A stretch of DNA of 64,000 nt from positions 23,594 through 87,593 of the forward strand of contig NZ_LDPV02000044.1 in the NCBI RefSeq assembly GCF_001038425.2, given 5' to 3'. The stretch is from Ornithinibacillus contaminans. GTDB taxonomy: Bacteria; Bacillota; Bacilli; Bacillales; Amphibacillaceae. Below the pieces are notes generated by a model. That model did no database searches and was not told the DNA's origin. It saw only the letters and a program-made list of their open reading frames with translations. Positions 20,323 through 29,041 of the stretch are shown in pieces. Within the stretch, counting starts at the first letter, position 1; every line of letters starts with the position of its first letter. The translations under genes were made by a program, and so were the position numbers.

Positions 20323-20374
20323 AATGCCCCCTTTCTACTCTTATAATCGATTATAATAGTAGAAAAGGGGCATT
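20323..20374. terminator. bidirectional terminator between hsp20 and the MOSC gene
   Basis: AATGCCCC...GGGGCATT with extra pairing of CTACT/AGTAG in between, and T/A-rich flanks on both sides. It serves the two convergent genes. Confidence 0.85.
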
Positions 20375-20389
20375 ATTTTATTTTTTCCT

Positions 20390-21055
20390 TTAGTAACGCA
20401 ATCGTTTCCTTAATGAATGCTTCCAGCCATCAGCAAGTAGTTCACACGCTACAAGTTCTTTAGCAGCTTCTAAGTCATCATTCCGCACATTTAATACATC
20501 ATTACATGCAGCAATGGTCCATTTTGGAAGTGGTCGCTCAAGCAACTGAAGATTGAGCCCCGCTTCAACCGCCCCCTCTTGGAGGACTCGGTAATACCAA
20601 CCCGTTCTACCAGTGTTTTGAATCCGCACTACAAAATCAGGGACCAGATAACGTCTTCCTGGTTTCCAGCACGGCTTTCTTGGTTGAGATACTTGAATAA
20701 TTGTCTCACCCATTTGATAGATATCACCAATACATACAGTGGATTCATCCATGTTTTTCACGGACAGATTCTCACCCATTGCACCAGCACCAATTTCATC
20801 AATAGGTAAATCTGCTAACCAAAAATCATAATGCTCAACCGGATAAGCAAAAACAGATTTTTCTGGGCCACCATGATTCTTTTTATCCGCCACTTCATCC
20901 CCAGCTAGACCTGTTTTACTTAACCAAACGGAACCCGCTATGACTTCTTTAAACATTCCTGTCTCCCACTGTTTTTCCATTAGATTGGTGGCGTCAGGGT
21001 CACCAACCTGCCTTACTTTACCAGTTAATATCTTGTCTAAGAAAGGATTATCCAT
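20390..21055 (-). CDS. MOSC domain protein (YiiM-like)
   Basis: A MOSC-domain protein of 221 aa. MOSC domains carry sulfur from or to the molybdenum cofactor and detoxify base analogues in the YiiM/YcbX group. Visible parts are GLAGDEVADKKNHGGPEKSVFAYPVEHYDFW (N-terminal beta region), GAGAMGENLSVKNMDES, VSQPRKPCWKPGRRY (the conserved cysteine of the MOSC core) and a C-terminal helical segment. It resembles YiiM and the B. subtilis YflK type by length. It stands alone, on the minus strand, between two plus-strand genes. Confidence 0.88.
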   Translation of the reverse strand: MDNPFLDKILTGKVRQVGDPDATNLMEKQWETGMFKEVIAGSVWLSKTGLAGDEVADKKNHGGPEKSVFAYPVEHYDFWLADLPIDEIGAGAMGENLSVKNMDESTVCIGDIYQMGETIIQVSQPRKPCWKPGRRYLVPDFVVRIQNTGRTGWYYRVLQEGAVEAGLNLQLLERPLPKWTIAACNDVLNVRNDDLEAAKELVACELLADGWKHSLRKRLRY

Positions 21056-21153
21056 CTGGCACCTTCTTTCCGAACTGCTTCTTCCTACAGTTTATCATAT
21101 TGAGCGGTGTTTGCGGCTAGTATGAACTGAGGAGTTGGGGTGGTGCGGTTGAA

Positions 21154-21219
21154 ATGTTAAGCTGCATGAAATAATGCTAAAAGCGAGGCTAAAATGTTAA
21201 AAATAAGCGAAAACGTTAG
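21154..21219. repeat. short 19-20-bp-period array (four units, AATGYTAA core)
   Basis: ATGTTAA (21154), ATGCTAA (21174), ATGTTAA (21194) and ACGTTAG (21213) recur at 20, 20 and 19 bp in the intergenic region upstream of msrA. The core differs from those of families A and B. With only four degenerate units the call is tentative. Confidence 0.35.
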
Positions 21220-21284
21220 GCGCCCTGCTGTGGCACAGGTGTCCGAATATCTAATGCTCCAATCGTGCTACTTTCCTCAAATTA

Positions 21285-21293
21285 TGGTATAGT
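21285..21293 (+). promoter_or_regulatory. extended -10 promoter for msrA
   Basis: TGGTATAGT, about 52 bp upstream of the GTG start, with no good -35. The leader has a small perfect hairpin CTGCCA-TTGAC-TGGCAG at 21308-21324. Confidence 0.45.
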
Positions 21294-21344
21294 TTTTTAA
21301 AATATAGCTGCCATTGACTGGCAGTTTGATATGGGGGAAGTCAC

Positions 21345-21869
21345 GTGACAGCATTAAAAAAAGCAACATTTGCGGGTGGTTGTTTCTGGTGTATGGTAAA
21401 ACCGTTTGATCAGTGGGACGGGGTTCATGCCGTTATCTCTGGTTACACTGGCGGACATGTAGAAAACCCAACTTACAAGGAAGTAAAAACAGGAACTACC
21501 GGCCATTATGAAGCCGTTGAAATTACATTTGATCCGAGTATCATTTCCTATCATGAAATATTGGAAGTATATTGGCGCCAAATTGACCCAACAGATGCAG
21601 GTGGTCAATTCCAGGATCGCGGAGACCAATATCGCGCCGCTATTTTCTATCACGATAAGGATCAGCAGGAGCTTGCAGAAGCATCCAAGAAAGCATTATG
21701 TGACAGCGGCAAGTTTAGCAAACCAATCGTTACCGAAATCTTACCTGCAGTACCCTTCTATCCTGCTGAAGATTACCATCAGGATTTTTATAAAAAGAGT
21801 GAAAAAGAATATAAAGAAGATCGTGCCAAGTCTGGCCGTGATGAGTTTATCGCCGAGAATTGGAAATAA
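21345..21869 (+). CDS. msrA: Peptide methionine sulfoxide reductase A
   Basis: MsrA reduces methionine-S-sulfoxide in proteins and as free amino acid. The catalytic motif is [12 protein letters not shown] (nucleophile Cys13), followed by [39 protein letters not shown] and [22 protein letters not shown], which form the substrate pocket. The C-terminus [16 protein letters not shown] matches the family's conserved end. The length is 174 aa. The GTG start at 21345 has GGGGGAA upstream. No MsrB is fused or adjacent. It has its own promoter and terminator. Confidence 0.96.
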   Translation: MTALKKATFAGGCFWCMVKPFDQWDGVHAVISGYTGGHVENPTYKEVKTGTTGHYEAVEITFDPSIISYHEILEVYWRQIDPTDAGGQFQDRGDQYRAAIFYHDKDQQELAEASKKALCDSGKFSKPIVTEILPAVPFYPAEDYHQDFYKKSEKEYKEDRAKSGRDEFIAENWK

Positions 21870-21881
21870 TAGATTGAGCTG

Positions 21882-21910
21882 AGCATCCTCTTATGCAGGG
21901 ATGCTTTTTA
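21882..21910 (+). terminator. msrA terminator
   Basis: AGCATCC - loop - GGATGCT then TTTTTAATT, just after the msrA stop. Confidence 0.8.
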
Positions 21911-22041
21911 ATTGATAGAAGTTAAAATTTCCAGTTTGCCTGATTTGAATAAATCTGCTAATTAGCTAAACTCTCTATTTCCCCATACTTCAGAAAGTAG
22001 TATAATTACCCTTTGACAGCATCGTTAAAGGAGCGGACATA

Positions 22042-23202
22042 TTGGCAAATAAAGAATCATTACTACCATTAAAAATGCTATTGTTTAGTTTCCATTCTAC
22101 CAATACCATTATATTAAGCTTTCTCCCTTTATATCTAGCATATAAAGGATTAAATGGAACGGAAATAGGCTGGGTACTAGCAATTGGTCCTTTAGCTTCT
22201 ATTTTTGCCCAACCGTTTTGGGGATATTTAAGTGACCGATTTAAAACCGTGAAACGAATACTCATTATCTGTGTTTGTGGGCTACTTATTTTTAGCACGC
22301 TATTCTTTCAAATGAATAGCTTGATTAGTATTATGTGTATGGGTGCTGTCTTCTATTTCTTCGTGACACCAATTGGTCCATTGGGAGATAGCCTGGCACA
22401 GCGCAGATCAGAAGCGCTCGGAATATCGTTTGGTACAATTCGGATGTGGGGATCTATTGGATTTGCCATTTCCTCCCTCGTTATCGGTGAAGTCCTATCC
22501 CGATATGGGGTGCAGCATATGATTTGGCCATATCTTTCCTTTGGATTCCTTGCCTTACTCGTAGTCTTTCGATTAAAGGATGTCAAAGCAGAATCCGATC
22601 CAGTAAAAATTAAAGATATTGGTATTCTAGTAAAAAATAAAGCGTTTATTCTATTCTTAGTTTCCGTTGTATTTCTCTCGATTGCTCATCGGACAAGTGA
22701 TAGTTTTATCGGGCTATATATTACAGAACTGGGCGGGAGTGAAGGGCTTGTCGGACTAGCTTGGTTCGTCGGCGTTGCTAGTGAGGCTGTAGTATTTGCC
22801 CTGGCAGGTCTATGGTTTAGAAAACTCCATCCACTAGTGTTTATCATGATTGCTGGAGCCATTTATAGCATACGTTGGTTTATATACGGAGCGATTGATG
22901 ACCCAATTTATATTATTGCACTTCAATTTTTACATGGTATTACCTTTGGAATCTTTTATTTGTCCGCATTTAATTATGTATCACGTTTAATCCCGAAGCT
23001 GCTACAATCAACAGGACATTTGGTGTTCTTTGCTACGTTCTTCGGACTTAGCGGAATCATTGGTTCTTTAATGGGAGGAGCCATTATGAATAACTTTAAT
23101 GGTGGTACACTATACACGGTACTCGGTGTATTTTCATGTATCGGTACAGTGTCGATATTCTTTTATCATTTGATGTTTTCTAGAAGTAGAGCAGTAGAAT
23201 AA
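22042..23202 (+). CDS. Major facilitator superfamily transporter (MFS_1-like)
   Basis: A 386-residue protein with about 12 hydrophobic segments. MFS signatures are visible: the loop motif GYLSDRFKTVKRI between helices 2 and 3, and RRSEALGISFGTIRMWGSIGFAISSLVIG in the helix 4-5 region. That second motif resembles the PPP/nucleoside-symporter-like branch (MFS_1_like) found next to nucleotide metabolism genes in bacilli. The substrate is not deducible. The TTG start at 22042 lies behind AAAGGAG. It is monocistronic and convergent with pbuG. A purine or nucleoside substrate would suit the neighbourhood, but that is inference. Confidence 0.87.
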   Translation: MANKESLLPLKMLLFSFHSTNTIILSFLPLYLAYKGLNGTEIGWVLAIGPLASIFAQPFWGYLSDRFKTVKRILIICVCGLLIFSTLFFQMNSLISIMCMGAVFYFFVTPIGPLGDSLAQRRSEALGISFGTIRMWGSIGFAISSLVIGEVLSRYGVQHMIWPYLSFGFLALLVVFRLKDVKAESDPVKIKDIGILVKNKAFILFLVSVVFLSIAHRTSDSFIGLYITELGGSEGLVGLAWFVGVASEAVVFALAGLWFRKLHPLVFIMIAGAIYSIRWFIYGAIDDPIYIIALQFLHGITFGIFYLSAFNYVSRLIPKLLQSTGHLVFFATFFGLSGIIGSLMGGAIMNNFNGGTLYTVLGVFSCIGTVSIFFYHLMFSRSRAVE

Positions 23203-23213
23203 TTGATATAAAA

Positions 23214-23252
23214 AAAGAGCGAAATCATTGATTTTAAATGACTTCGCTCTTT
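23214..23252. terminator. bidirectional terminator between the MFS gene and pbuG
   Basis: AAAGAGCGAA-TCATT-loop-AATGA-TTCGCTCTTT with A and T tracts on the two sides. Confidence 0.85.
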
Positions 23253-23263
23253 CCTTTTAATTA

Positions 23264-24568
23264 CTAGTTTAAGAAAATAAAATACAAAATAAAGATAACG
23301 AACAGTCCATACATGATTGGATGTACTTCTTTCGCACGACCTTTTAGAGCCATGGTAATCGGGTAGAAAATAAATCCGATACCTATACCAGTTGCAATAC
23401 TGTATGCTAATGGCATGATGAGAATTGTAAAGAATGCCGGTACAGCAATTTCGAATTTATCCCAATCAATCTGTTTCAGTGATGTTGCCATCATGACACC
23501 AACAATAATTAATGCTGGTGCTGTTACTTCTGATGTAACTACCGCAAGTAGTGGTGAGAAGAATAGTGCTAGGATAAAGAATCCTGCAGTCACGACTGCT
23601 GTAAATCCAGAGCGTCCACCAACACCAACACCTGCTGTAGACTCTACATAGGAAGTAGTTGTAGATGTCCCTACTACTGCACCAACAACTGTTGCAGATG
23701 AATCCGCAAATAACGCTTTACCAGCACGTGGTAATTTATTATCCTTCATCAAACCTGCCTGAGTTGCAACAGCCACTAAAGTTCCCGCTGTATCGAAGAA
23801 ATCAACAAACAAGAACGTTAATATAACAACTAGCATTTCCATTGTGAAGATATCACCGAAGTGTAAGAAAGCTTGTCCAAAAGTCGGAGCAACACTTGGA
23901 ACACCACTTACAATACCATCAATACCCGATGGAATTGGTACTAATCCAAAGATCATCCCAACAATTACTGTTAAAATCATGCCATAAAAAATACCTGCAC
24001 GAATACCAAGCGTTAATAAAACAACAGAAGCAATTAGTCCAAAGATAGATAGTAGTACGGTTGGTGCTGAAAGATCACCAAGTGCAAGTAATGTATCAGG
24101 GTTGTCAACAACGATTCCAGAACTTTGCAGACCAATAAAAGCAATGAATAAACCGATACCAGCTCCAACCGCTAGCTTTAAGTCCGCTGGAATAGAATTA
24201 ATAATTTTTTCACGTAGCCCAGTTAATGTTAACACGATAAAAATAAGTCCAGATGCTAGAACACCAGATAAAGCTGTTTCCCAAGGAATACCGCCTCCGA
24301 TAACAACGGTGAATGCGAAAAATGCATTTAGGCCCATACCAGGTGCAAGTGCCACCGGATATTTCGCAATAATCCCCATTAATAGCGTACCTACCGCAGA
24401 GGCAATCGCTGTTGCTGCAAACACGGCATCTTTATCCATTCCAGTTGCACTTAGTAAGTCAGGATTGACAAATAAAATATAAGCCATTGCTAAAAATGTT
24501 GTTAATCCTGCCATAAATTCGGTGCGATAATTCGTTCCTAGCTGTTCAAACTGAAAATACTTCTTCAT
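23264..24568 (-). CDS. pbuG: Hypoxanthine/guanine permease (NCS2, AzgA family)
   Basis: PbuG imports hypoxanthine and guanine for salvage. The 434-residue protein has about 12-14 membrane segments and AzgA-type motifs: FELGTNYRTEFMAGLTTFLAMAYILFVNP-like N-terminus (here FQLE-type EQLGTNYRTEFMAG), PGMGLNAFFAFTVV, FVDFFDTAGTLVAVA and STTTSYVESTAGVGVGGRSGFTAV. It starts at ATG 24568 with AGGAGG upstream. The leader from 24569 to 25067 carries PurR boxes, a promoter, a guanine riboswitch and terminator, and a dispersed repeat. This matches a purine base transporter switched off when guanine is plentiful. Confidence 0.96.
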   Translation of the reverse strand: MKKYFQFEQLGTNYRTEFMAGLTTFLAMAYILFVNPDLLSATGMDKDAVFAATAIASAVGTLLMGIIAKYPVALAPGMGLNAFFAFTVVIGGGIPWETALSGVLASGLIFIVLTLTGLREKIINSIPADLKLAVGAGIGLFIAFIGLQSSGIVVDNPDTLLALGDLSAPTVLLSIFGLIASVVLLTLGIRAGIFYGMILTVIVGMIFGLVPIPSGIDGIVSGVPSVAPTFGQAFLHFGDIFTMEMLVVILTFLFVDFFDTAGTLVAVATQAGLMKDNKLPRAGKALFADSSATVVGAVVGTSTTTSYVESTAGVGVGGRSGFTAVVTAGFFILALFFSPLLAVVTSEVTAPALIIVGVMMATSLKQIDWDKFEIAVPAFFTILIMPLAYSIATGIGIGFIFYPITMALKGRAKEVHPIMYGLFVIFILYFIFLN

Positions 24569-24607
24569 TCCTTTTCCTCCTAGAAAATAAAAAATAAGTT
24601 CAACTTA

Positions 24608-24753
24608 GAAAAGCGCAAGGCGCCGCTCAGCGACGTACGGACTGGACTGAACCGCAGGAGATAAAGGAAACACGACGACTGCAAGGAGTCGATGTTGACT
24701 TATCGTACGGAGGTGAAGGAAGTCAGTTAGTCGTTGGCGCCTGGAGCTAGACA
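24608..24753. repeat. dispersed palindromic repeat in the pbuG leader
   Basis: About 146 bp beginning GAAAAGCGCAAGGCGCC and ending TGGCGCCTGGAGCTAGACA, with inverted GGCGCC arms and CGTACGGA present twice inside. This look is familiar from short non-coding repeats scattered in Bacillaceae genomes. It lies between the riboswitch terminator and the pbuG start, so it is part of the read-through mRNA. No other copy occurs in this window. Confidence 0.7.
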
Positions 24754-24773
24754 TCCTTGATATCTTTTCCACT

Positions 24774-24816
24774 AAAAAAGCATGCTCTAATCCAAATAGG
24801 AAGGATTAGGCATGCT
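24774..24816 (-). terminator. riboswitch-controlled terminator in the pbuG leader
   Basis: Minus strand GCATGCCTAATCC - loop - GGATTAGAGCATGC then six T. The stem is 13-14 pairs. Confidence 0.88.
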
Positions 24817-24893
24817 ACCAGTAACTACGTAAGAAAAGCAACGAAACAATAGATCTCCAAAACAGGAAAACTATCCGTTAACAATCACTCATC

Positions 24894-24958
24894 AGCGTAG
24901 TCAGACCATTTACGGTAGTCTGGTAGAGACTTTGGGCCATATCCCCGAAATTATACGC
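24894..24958 (-). ncRNA. guanine-class purine riboswitch (pbuG)
   Basis: Minus strand P1 GCGTATAA pairing with the ACTACGC end, GGGATATGGCCC in P2/L2, GTCTCTACC, P3 AGAC..GTCT with loop ACCGTAAA, then GACTACGC with the C that marks guanine specificity. A terminator follows at 24774-24816. Confidence 0.93.
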
Positions 24959-24992
24959 AAAGCTGTATTATTTTTTGTTTGTTTATGATGTT

Positions 24993-25021
24993 ATATTACT
25001 ATTTTACTAGAATCATGTCAA
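24993..25021 (-). promoter_or_regulatory. sigma-A promoter of pbuG
   Basis: Minus strand TTGACA - 17 bp - TAATAT: perfect -35, good -10. Confidence 0.85.
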
Positions 25022-25023
25022 TA

Positions 25024-25067
25024 AATCCCGAACAATTTTTGCAATAAATTAATTAATGTTCGTATTT
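25024..25067. promoter_or_regulatory. PurR box pair upstream of pbuG
   Basis: Minus strand AAATACGAACATT (plus 25055-25067) and inverted AATCCCGAACAAT (25024-25036), each one or two bases from AWWWCCGAACWWT. The span is 44 bp, the same as at purE. The upstream box touches the guaA stop codon. Confidence 0.8.
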
Positions 25068-26599
25068 TATTCCCACTCAATCGTAGCAGGCGGCTTACTC
25101 GTAATGTCATACACAACGCGATTAATATGCTGCACATCATTCACGATCCGGGTTGAAACCTTCTCCAGCACGTCAAACGGAATCCTTGCCCAGTCAGATG
25201 TCATGCCATCTATCGAGGTAACCGCACGAATACCGATCGTATAATCATACGTACGCGCATCTCCCATTACCCCTACACTGCGGATGTTTGGAAGTACGGT
25301 GAAGTATTGCCAAATATCACGTTCTAAGCCAGCAGCAGCAATCTCTTCACGCAAAATCGCATCTGATTCACGTACGATTTCTAATTTTTCTTCGGTTACT
25401 TCACCTAATACACGAATAGCTAGTCCTGGTCCTGGGAAAGGCTGACGCCAAACGATTCGATCAGGAAGACCTAATTGTGTTCCAAGCTCACGAACCTCGT
25501 CCTTAAATAACGTATTTAGTGGCTCGATTAATTCAAATTGCATGTCCTCTGGAAGTCCACCTACATTATGATGAGATTTAATCGTTTGTGCTGTTTCTGT
25601 CCCACTCTCAATGATATCCGTGTACAGCGTACCTTGCGCAAGAAAATCAATATCCTTTAGCTTAGCCGCTTCATCATCAAATACATAAATAAACTCATTT
25701 CCGATGATTTTACGTTTTTTCTCTGGATCATCGACACCCTTTAGCTTCGTTAAAAAGCGTTCAGCAGCATCTACTTTAATAATATTCATATTAAAGTCAT
25801 CTGCAAATACCTTCATCACATCATCTGCTTCATTTTTACGAAGTAGACCATGATCCACAAAAATACATGTAAGCTGATCGCCAATTGCCTTATGGATTAA
25901 TGCCGCCACAACGGAAGAATCAACCCCACCACTTAACGCACAAAGCACGTTACGATCGCCGACTTTTTCCCGGATAGCCGCTACTTCCATATCGATAAAG
26001 TTTTCAATCGTCCAATCACCAGTAGCATTACACGCATCAAAGACAAAATTACGAAGCAATTGATTCCCGTATTCTGAGTGGCGGACCTCAGGGTGGAACT
26101 GCACACCATACATCTTGCTTTCTTTGTTACTAAATGCCGCGATTGGTGTTGAAACACTCGTCGCATCCACGGTAAATGTTGCTGGAGCTTCTACCACTTT
26201 ATCCCCATGACTCATCCAAACCGTTTGTTGACCTGGTGTTTCCGTAAATAATAATGAATCACCCTGCAACGCAATCGTAGCTTTTCCATATTCCCGATTC
26301 TTAGACTTATCCACTTTGCCACCGAAATGAAGCGCCATTAACTGCATCCCATAGCAAATCCCCAAAACAGGTATTCCTAATTCAAAAATACGCTCATCGG
26401 GACGGAAGCTATTCTCATCATAAACACTATGTGGTCCACCAGATAAGATAATTCCTTTTGGATTCATTGCTTTTATTTCTTCAACCGTAAGCTTATGAGA
26501 ATGAAGTTCACTGTAAACACCAAATTCGCGGATTCTTCTTGTAATCAGTTGATTATATTGACTGCCAAAATCTAATACTAGAATCATTTCCTTATCCAT
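25067..26599 (-). CDS. guaA: GMP synthase (glutamine-hydrolysing)
   Basis: GuaA aminates XMP to GMP. The N-terminal class I glutamine amidotransferase domain has [49 protein letters not shown] (nucleophile Cys) and [11 protein letters not shown] (His/Glu). The PP-loop synthetase domain has [22 protein letters not shown] and the dimerisation domain ends [15 protein letters not shown], the canonical C-terminus. The start is ATG 26599, seven bases after GGGAG, giving 510 aa, close to the usual 513. Its leader has its own promoter and guanine riboswitch. Confidence 0.97.
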   Translation of the reverse strand: MDKEMILVLDFGSQYNQLITRRIREFGVYSELHSHKLTVEEIKAMNPKGIILSGGPHSVYDENSFRPDERIFELGIPVLGICYGMQLMALHFGGKVDKSKNREYGKATIALQGDSLLFTETPGQQTVWMSHGDKVVEAPATFTVDATSVSTPIAAFSNKESKMYGVQFHPEVRHSEYGNQLLRNFVFDACNATGDWTIENFIDMEVAAIREKVGDRNVLCALSGGVDSSVVAALIHKAIGDQLTCIFVDHGLLRKNEADDVMKVFADDFNMNIIKVDAAERFLTKLKGVDDPEKKRKIIGNEFIYVFDDEAAKLKDIDFLAQGTLYTDIIESGTETAQTIKSHHNVGGLPEDMQFELIEPLNTLFKDEVRELGTQLGLPDRIVWRQPFPGPGLAIRVLGEVTEEKLEIVRESDAILREEIAAAGLERDIWQYFTVLPNIRSVGVMGDARTYDYTIGIRAVTSIDGMTSDWARIPFDVLEKVSTRIVNDVQHINRVVYDITSKPPATIEWE

Positions 26600-26681
26600 A
26601 CCCATTCTCCCAACTATTATTAAATAAAAAAAATCTGAATTTCTCCTTATTCTAAGCATGCAGATTACACTACACAACTAG

Positions 26682-26725
26682 AAAAAGGCAGAAATCCAGA
26701 TTCCAAAAAATCTAGATATTCCGCC
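26682..26725 (-). terminator. riboswitch-controlled terminator in the guaA leader
   Basis: Minus strand GGCGGAATATCTAGATT - loop - AATCTGGATTTCTGCC then TTTTT. Its first bases overlap the 3' strand of P1 (GGC), so stem and aptamer P1 exclude each other. Confidence 0.87.
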
Positions 26726-26797
26726 TTCATAGTCAGAGCATTTACGGTGCCCCGGTAGAGACTTTCGATCCATATTATCGAGGATATACGAAAGGCG
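26723..26797 (-). ncRNA. guanine-class purine riboswitch (guaA)
   Basis: Minus strand GCCTTTCG pairing with TGAAGGC (P1), P2 TCGAT-AATATGG-ATCGA, AGTCTCTACC, P3 GGGGC/GCTCT with loop ACCGTAAA, and GACTATG with the guanine-type C. L2 has AATATGG instead of GATATGG. J1/2 looks slightly longer than in the other two copies. Confidence 0.92.
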
Positions 26798-26826
26798 ATT
26801 ACTATTTAAGTTTAAAAGTTAAACCT

Positions 26827-26855
26827 ATTTTACTAGCCTTCGCTACCTAGGTCAA
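26827..26855 (-). promoter_or_regulatory. sigma-A promoter of guaA
   Basis: Minus strand TTGACC - 17 bp - TAAAAT. The -35 overlaps the stop codon region of the upstream yebA gene. No PurR boxes are found nearby. Confidence 0.78.
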
Positions 26856-29041
26856 CCCAATATACGGTTGATTAAATTTTTCCATAAATTAGACATTTCC
26901 TGTTCAGCAACAAGGTTTCCACCATTTTGATAGATTAACCGTTCATAGTTCGCTGTTAGGCGCCCCATTTCATCACTGCCATACCAACTATCAATCCGTT
27001 TCGCAAATTCTCGTAACGTCTGATCTGGCTTCTTGCTAAATCCTTTGTGCTTCAATAGCTTCAGAACATAGTGATAGGCTTGTTGATACGTAGCTGCATC
27101 CTGACGTTTCCGAATTTTTCTCTCGATAAAATAGACTTGAATCTGATACCTCTTCCAATAAGCAAGCACAAGAACTAGTAGGAGAATAACTGCCGCAATG
27201 ACACCATGCACCCAGGTCAACTCTAACGTAAATGAATCTGTATCCTTTTTCTGACCACTCACTTCTACAGCTTCTTCCTCTGCTTGCTCTGGCTTTTCAG
27301 GTTGCTGCTGAACTTCTGGCGCTTCTAATGGGTCTTCCTCGTCATTACTAGTATCCACCGCAAAATCATTCGGTACATCAAAGCCCTGTGTCGGTTCAAA
27401 TGGTACCCAACCTACTTGTGGAAAATATACTTCTACCCAAGAATGTGCATTCGCATTTGTTACCTGATAAACATCATAGCCACTGTCATCGATATTTTCC
27501 TGTGCCTTTTCCCCACTCGTAAAGCCCTTAACCCATCTAGCTGGTATATCCAGTGTACGAAGCATTACAACCATGGCTGAGGAAAAGTTATCACAATAGC
27601 CTACTTTTGTTTCAAATAAAAACTGATCCACATAATCTTGGTTAATTCCTGGTACTGCCACATCTGTCGTTTGGTACTCATATCCATTGGCACTAAAATA
27701 GCTTTCCACAGCACGAACCTTATCATATGGCGAGTCAAAGTTTATGGTAATCTCTTGTGCTAACTCAGTAATCCTGTCCGGTAATGATTGTGGAAGCTGT
27801 GTATATTGTGCTAAAAGTTCAGGATCCTCGATCGGTAGCTCCTCACGCATTGTATCTATGGGATAGGCTGGATAATCATATTCAATCCTGTAACCCTCTA
27901 AACTAGTTTCTTCTTGCAATAGCTCTGTTCGAATTTCTCCAGAGTTCTCATTTACTAATAAGCTCACATCCGGATTACCCAGTTCCACCTGACGGATACC
28001 GTACGGATAAATAAGCTTCGGAATTTGTGTATCACCTGAGAAAACTAATGAGACATCCAATTGCTCCGTTTCTAATGCTGGATCGAACGTCTCCAATGAA
28101 ATTTCCTCTGCTGCTTGTTCACTATACGTGGCATTATCAGAGGTAATCCAGCCTTTTCCGGTATAGACATCCTTGGACTCAATCCGGAAATAACTTGGTT
28201 TCGTCATATAGGCTTGAAATACAGAGCTATAATCCTGGACGAATGACCCACCTAGCCGTGAATCATCTTCTCCGTAGCCAACCTTTTGGATACCAAATCC
28301 ACCGACACCGCCAATTCCACCGGAGGCACTTTTCAGAAATGGAACTGGATCAGGCCATTGCGCTTCAAACTTTGGTGCAGTATATCCTACCATCGATGAA
28401 AATAGCACCATAGCAATCAACGGCAGAATCCAAATAGACCTTACTCGCATGCCATTGGATTGAATATTTTCCCGTTGCATCTCCTTTAATACATTTGCTA
28501 GACCTAACGCTAGAAAAGAAATAACAAACGTCCGAAAAATAGCCCAATTTGCTTGATAGACTGTGAAGGTATCTAGCAGTGTCACGAAAATAAAGGTCAA
28601 AATACTAAACACTAATACATGCTTCATTTGTACAAACCAATAGTATAGTAAATAGCTCATCAACCAAATGACGAGTAAAAACAACAGCGTCCGAAACATG
28701 TCTGTTAGGTTAAACCATTCTCTTGCAATTAATGCCTCAACATTAAACATCAAGTCCGAAAACACACTACCAAGGAAGCTTTTGTCCGGAAGTTTTGATG
28801 CAAAAATCCCATGTAAAACGACAATAATACCGAACCCTTTTACAGGAACCGTAATCCACCATTTTACCTGTAGCAGGGTAATAAAGCAACATAACAACGT
28901 ATAAAGAATAAAGACACCAATATAAGCTGTATCGGTTACCTCTTCAATCGGATATAACCATTCAAAAAACAACAAAAGTCCAGCTATATACAAAATAGTT
29001 GTATAAATGAATGGGGTATTGGATTGTTTGAATCGTCTCAC
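26852..29041 (-). CDS. yebA: YebA, membrane transglutaminase-like protein
   Basis: A 729-residue membrane protein of the YebA/TgpA type. About six hydrophobic segments occupy the first 215 residues. An extracytoplasmic region carries a transglutaminase-like domain: FETKVGYCDNFSSAMVVMLRTLDIPARWVKGFTSG (catalytic Cys) and VTNANAHSWVEVYFPQVGWVPFEPTQ (catalytic His and Asp side). An acidic linker, one further membrane helix (VHGVIAAVILLLVLVLAYW) and a cytoplasmic DUF4129 tail follow. The C-terminal end overlaps the guaA promoter. With DUF58 and MoxR genes just upstream it forms a conserved trio; the substrate is unknown. The ATG overlaps the DUF58 stop by four bases. Confidence 0.92.
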   Translation of the reverse strand: MRRFKQSNTPFIYTTILYIAGLLLFFEWLYPIEEVTDTAYIGVFILYTLLCCFITLLQVKWWITVPVKGFGIIVVLHGIFASKLPDKSFLGSVFSDLMFNVEALIAREWFNLTDMFRTLLFLLVIWLMSYLLYYWFVQMKHVLVFSILTFIFVTLLDTFTVYQANWAIFRTFVISFLALGLANVLKEMQRENIQSNGMRVRSIWILPLIAMVLFSSMVGYTAPKFEAQWPDPVPFLKSASGGIGGVGGFGIQKVGYGEDDSRLGGSFVQDYSSVFQAYMTKPSYFRIESKDVYTGKGWITSDNATYSEQAAEEISLETFDPALETEQLDVSLVFSGDTQIPKLIYPYGIRQVELGNPDVSLLVNENSGEIRTELLQEETSLEGYRIEYDYPAYPIDTMREELPIEDPELLAQYTQLPQSLPDRITELAQEITINFDSPYDKVRAVESYFSANGYEYQTTDVAVPGINQDYVDQFLFETKVGYCDNFSSAMVVMLRTLDIPARWVKGFTSGEKAQENIDDSGYDVYQVTNANAHSWVEVYFPQVGWVPFEPTQGFDVPNDFAVDTSNDEEDPLEAPEVQQQPEKPEQAEEEAVEVSGQKKDTDSFTLELTWVHGVIAAVILLLVLVLAYWKRYQIQVYFIERKIRKRQDAATYQQAYHYVLKLLKHKGFSKKPDQTLREFAKRIDSWYGSDEMGRLTANYERLIYQNGGNLVAEQEMSNLWKNLINRILG

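Noticed and set aside
21308..21324. Riboswitch or regulatory RNA in the msrA leader
   Set aside because: Only one six-pair hairpin is present, with no conserved motif.
26599..26677. Longer GuaA starting at 26677
   Set aside because: The extra residues do not resemble GuaA, and the ATG at 26599 has a well spaced Shine-Dalgarno.
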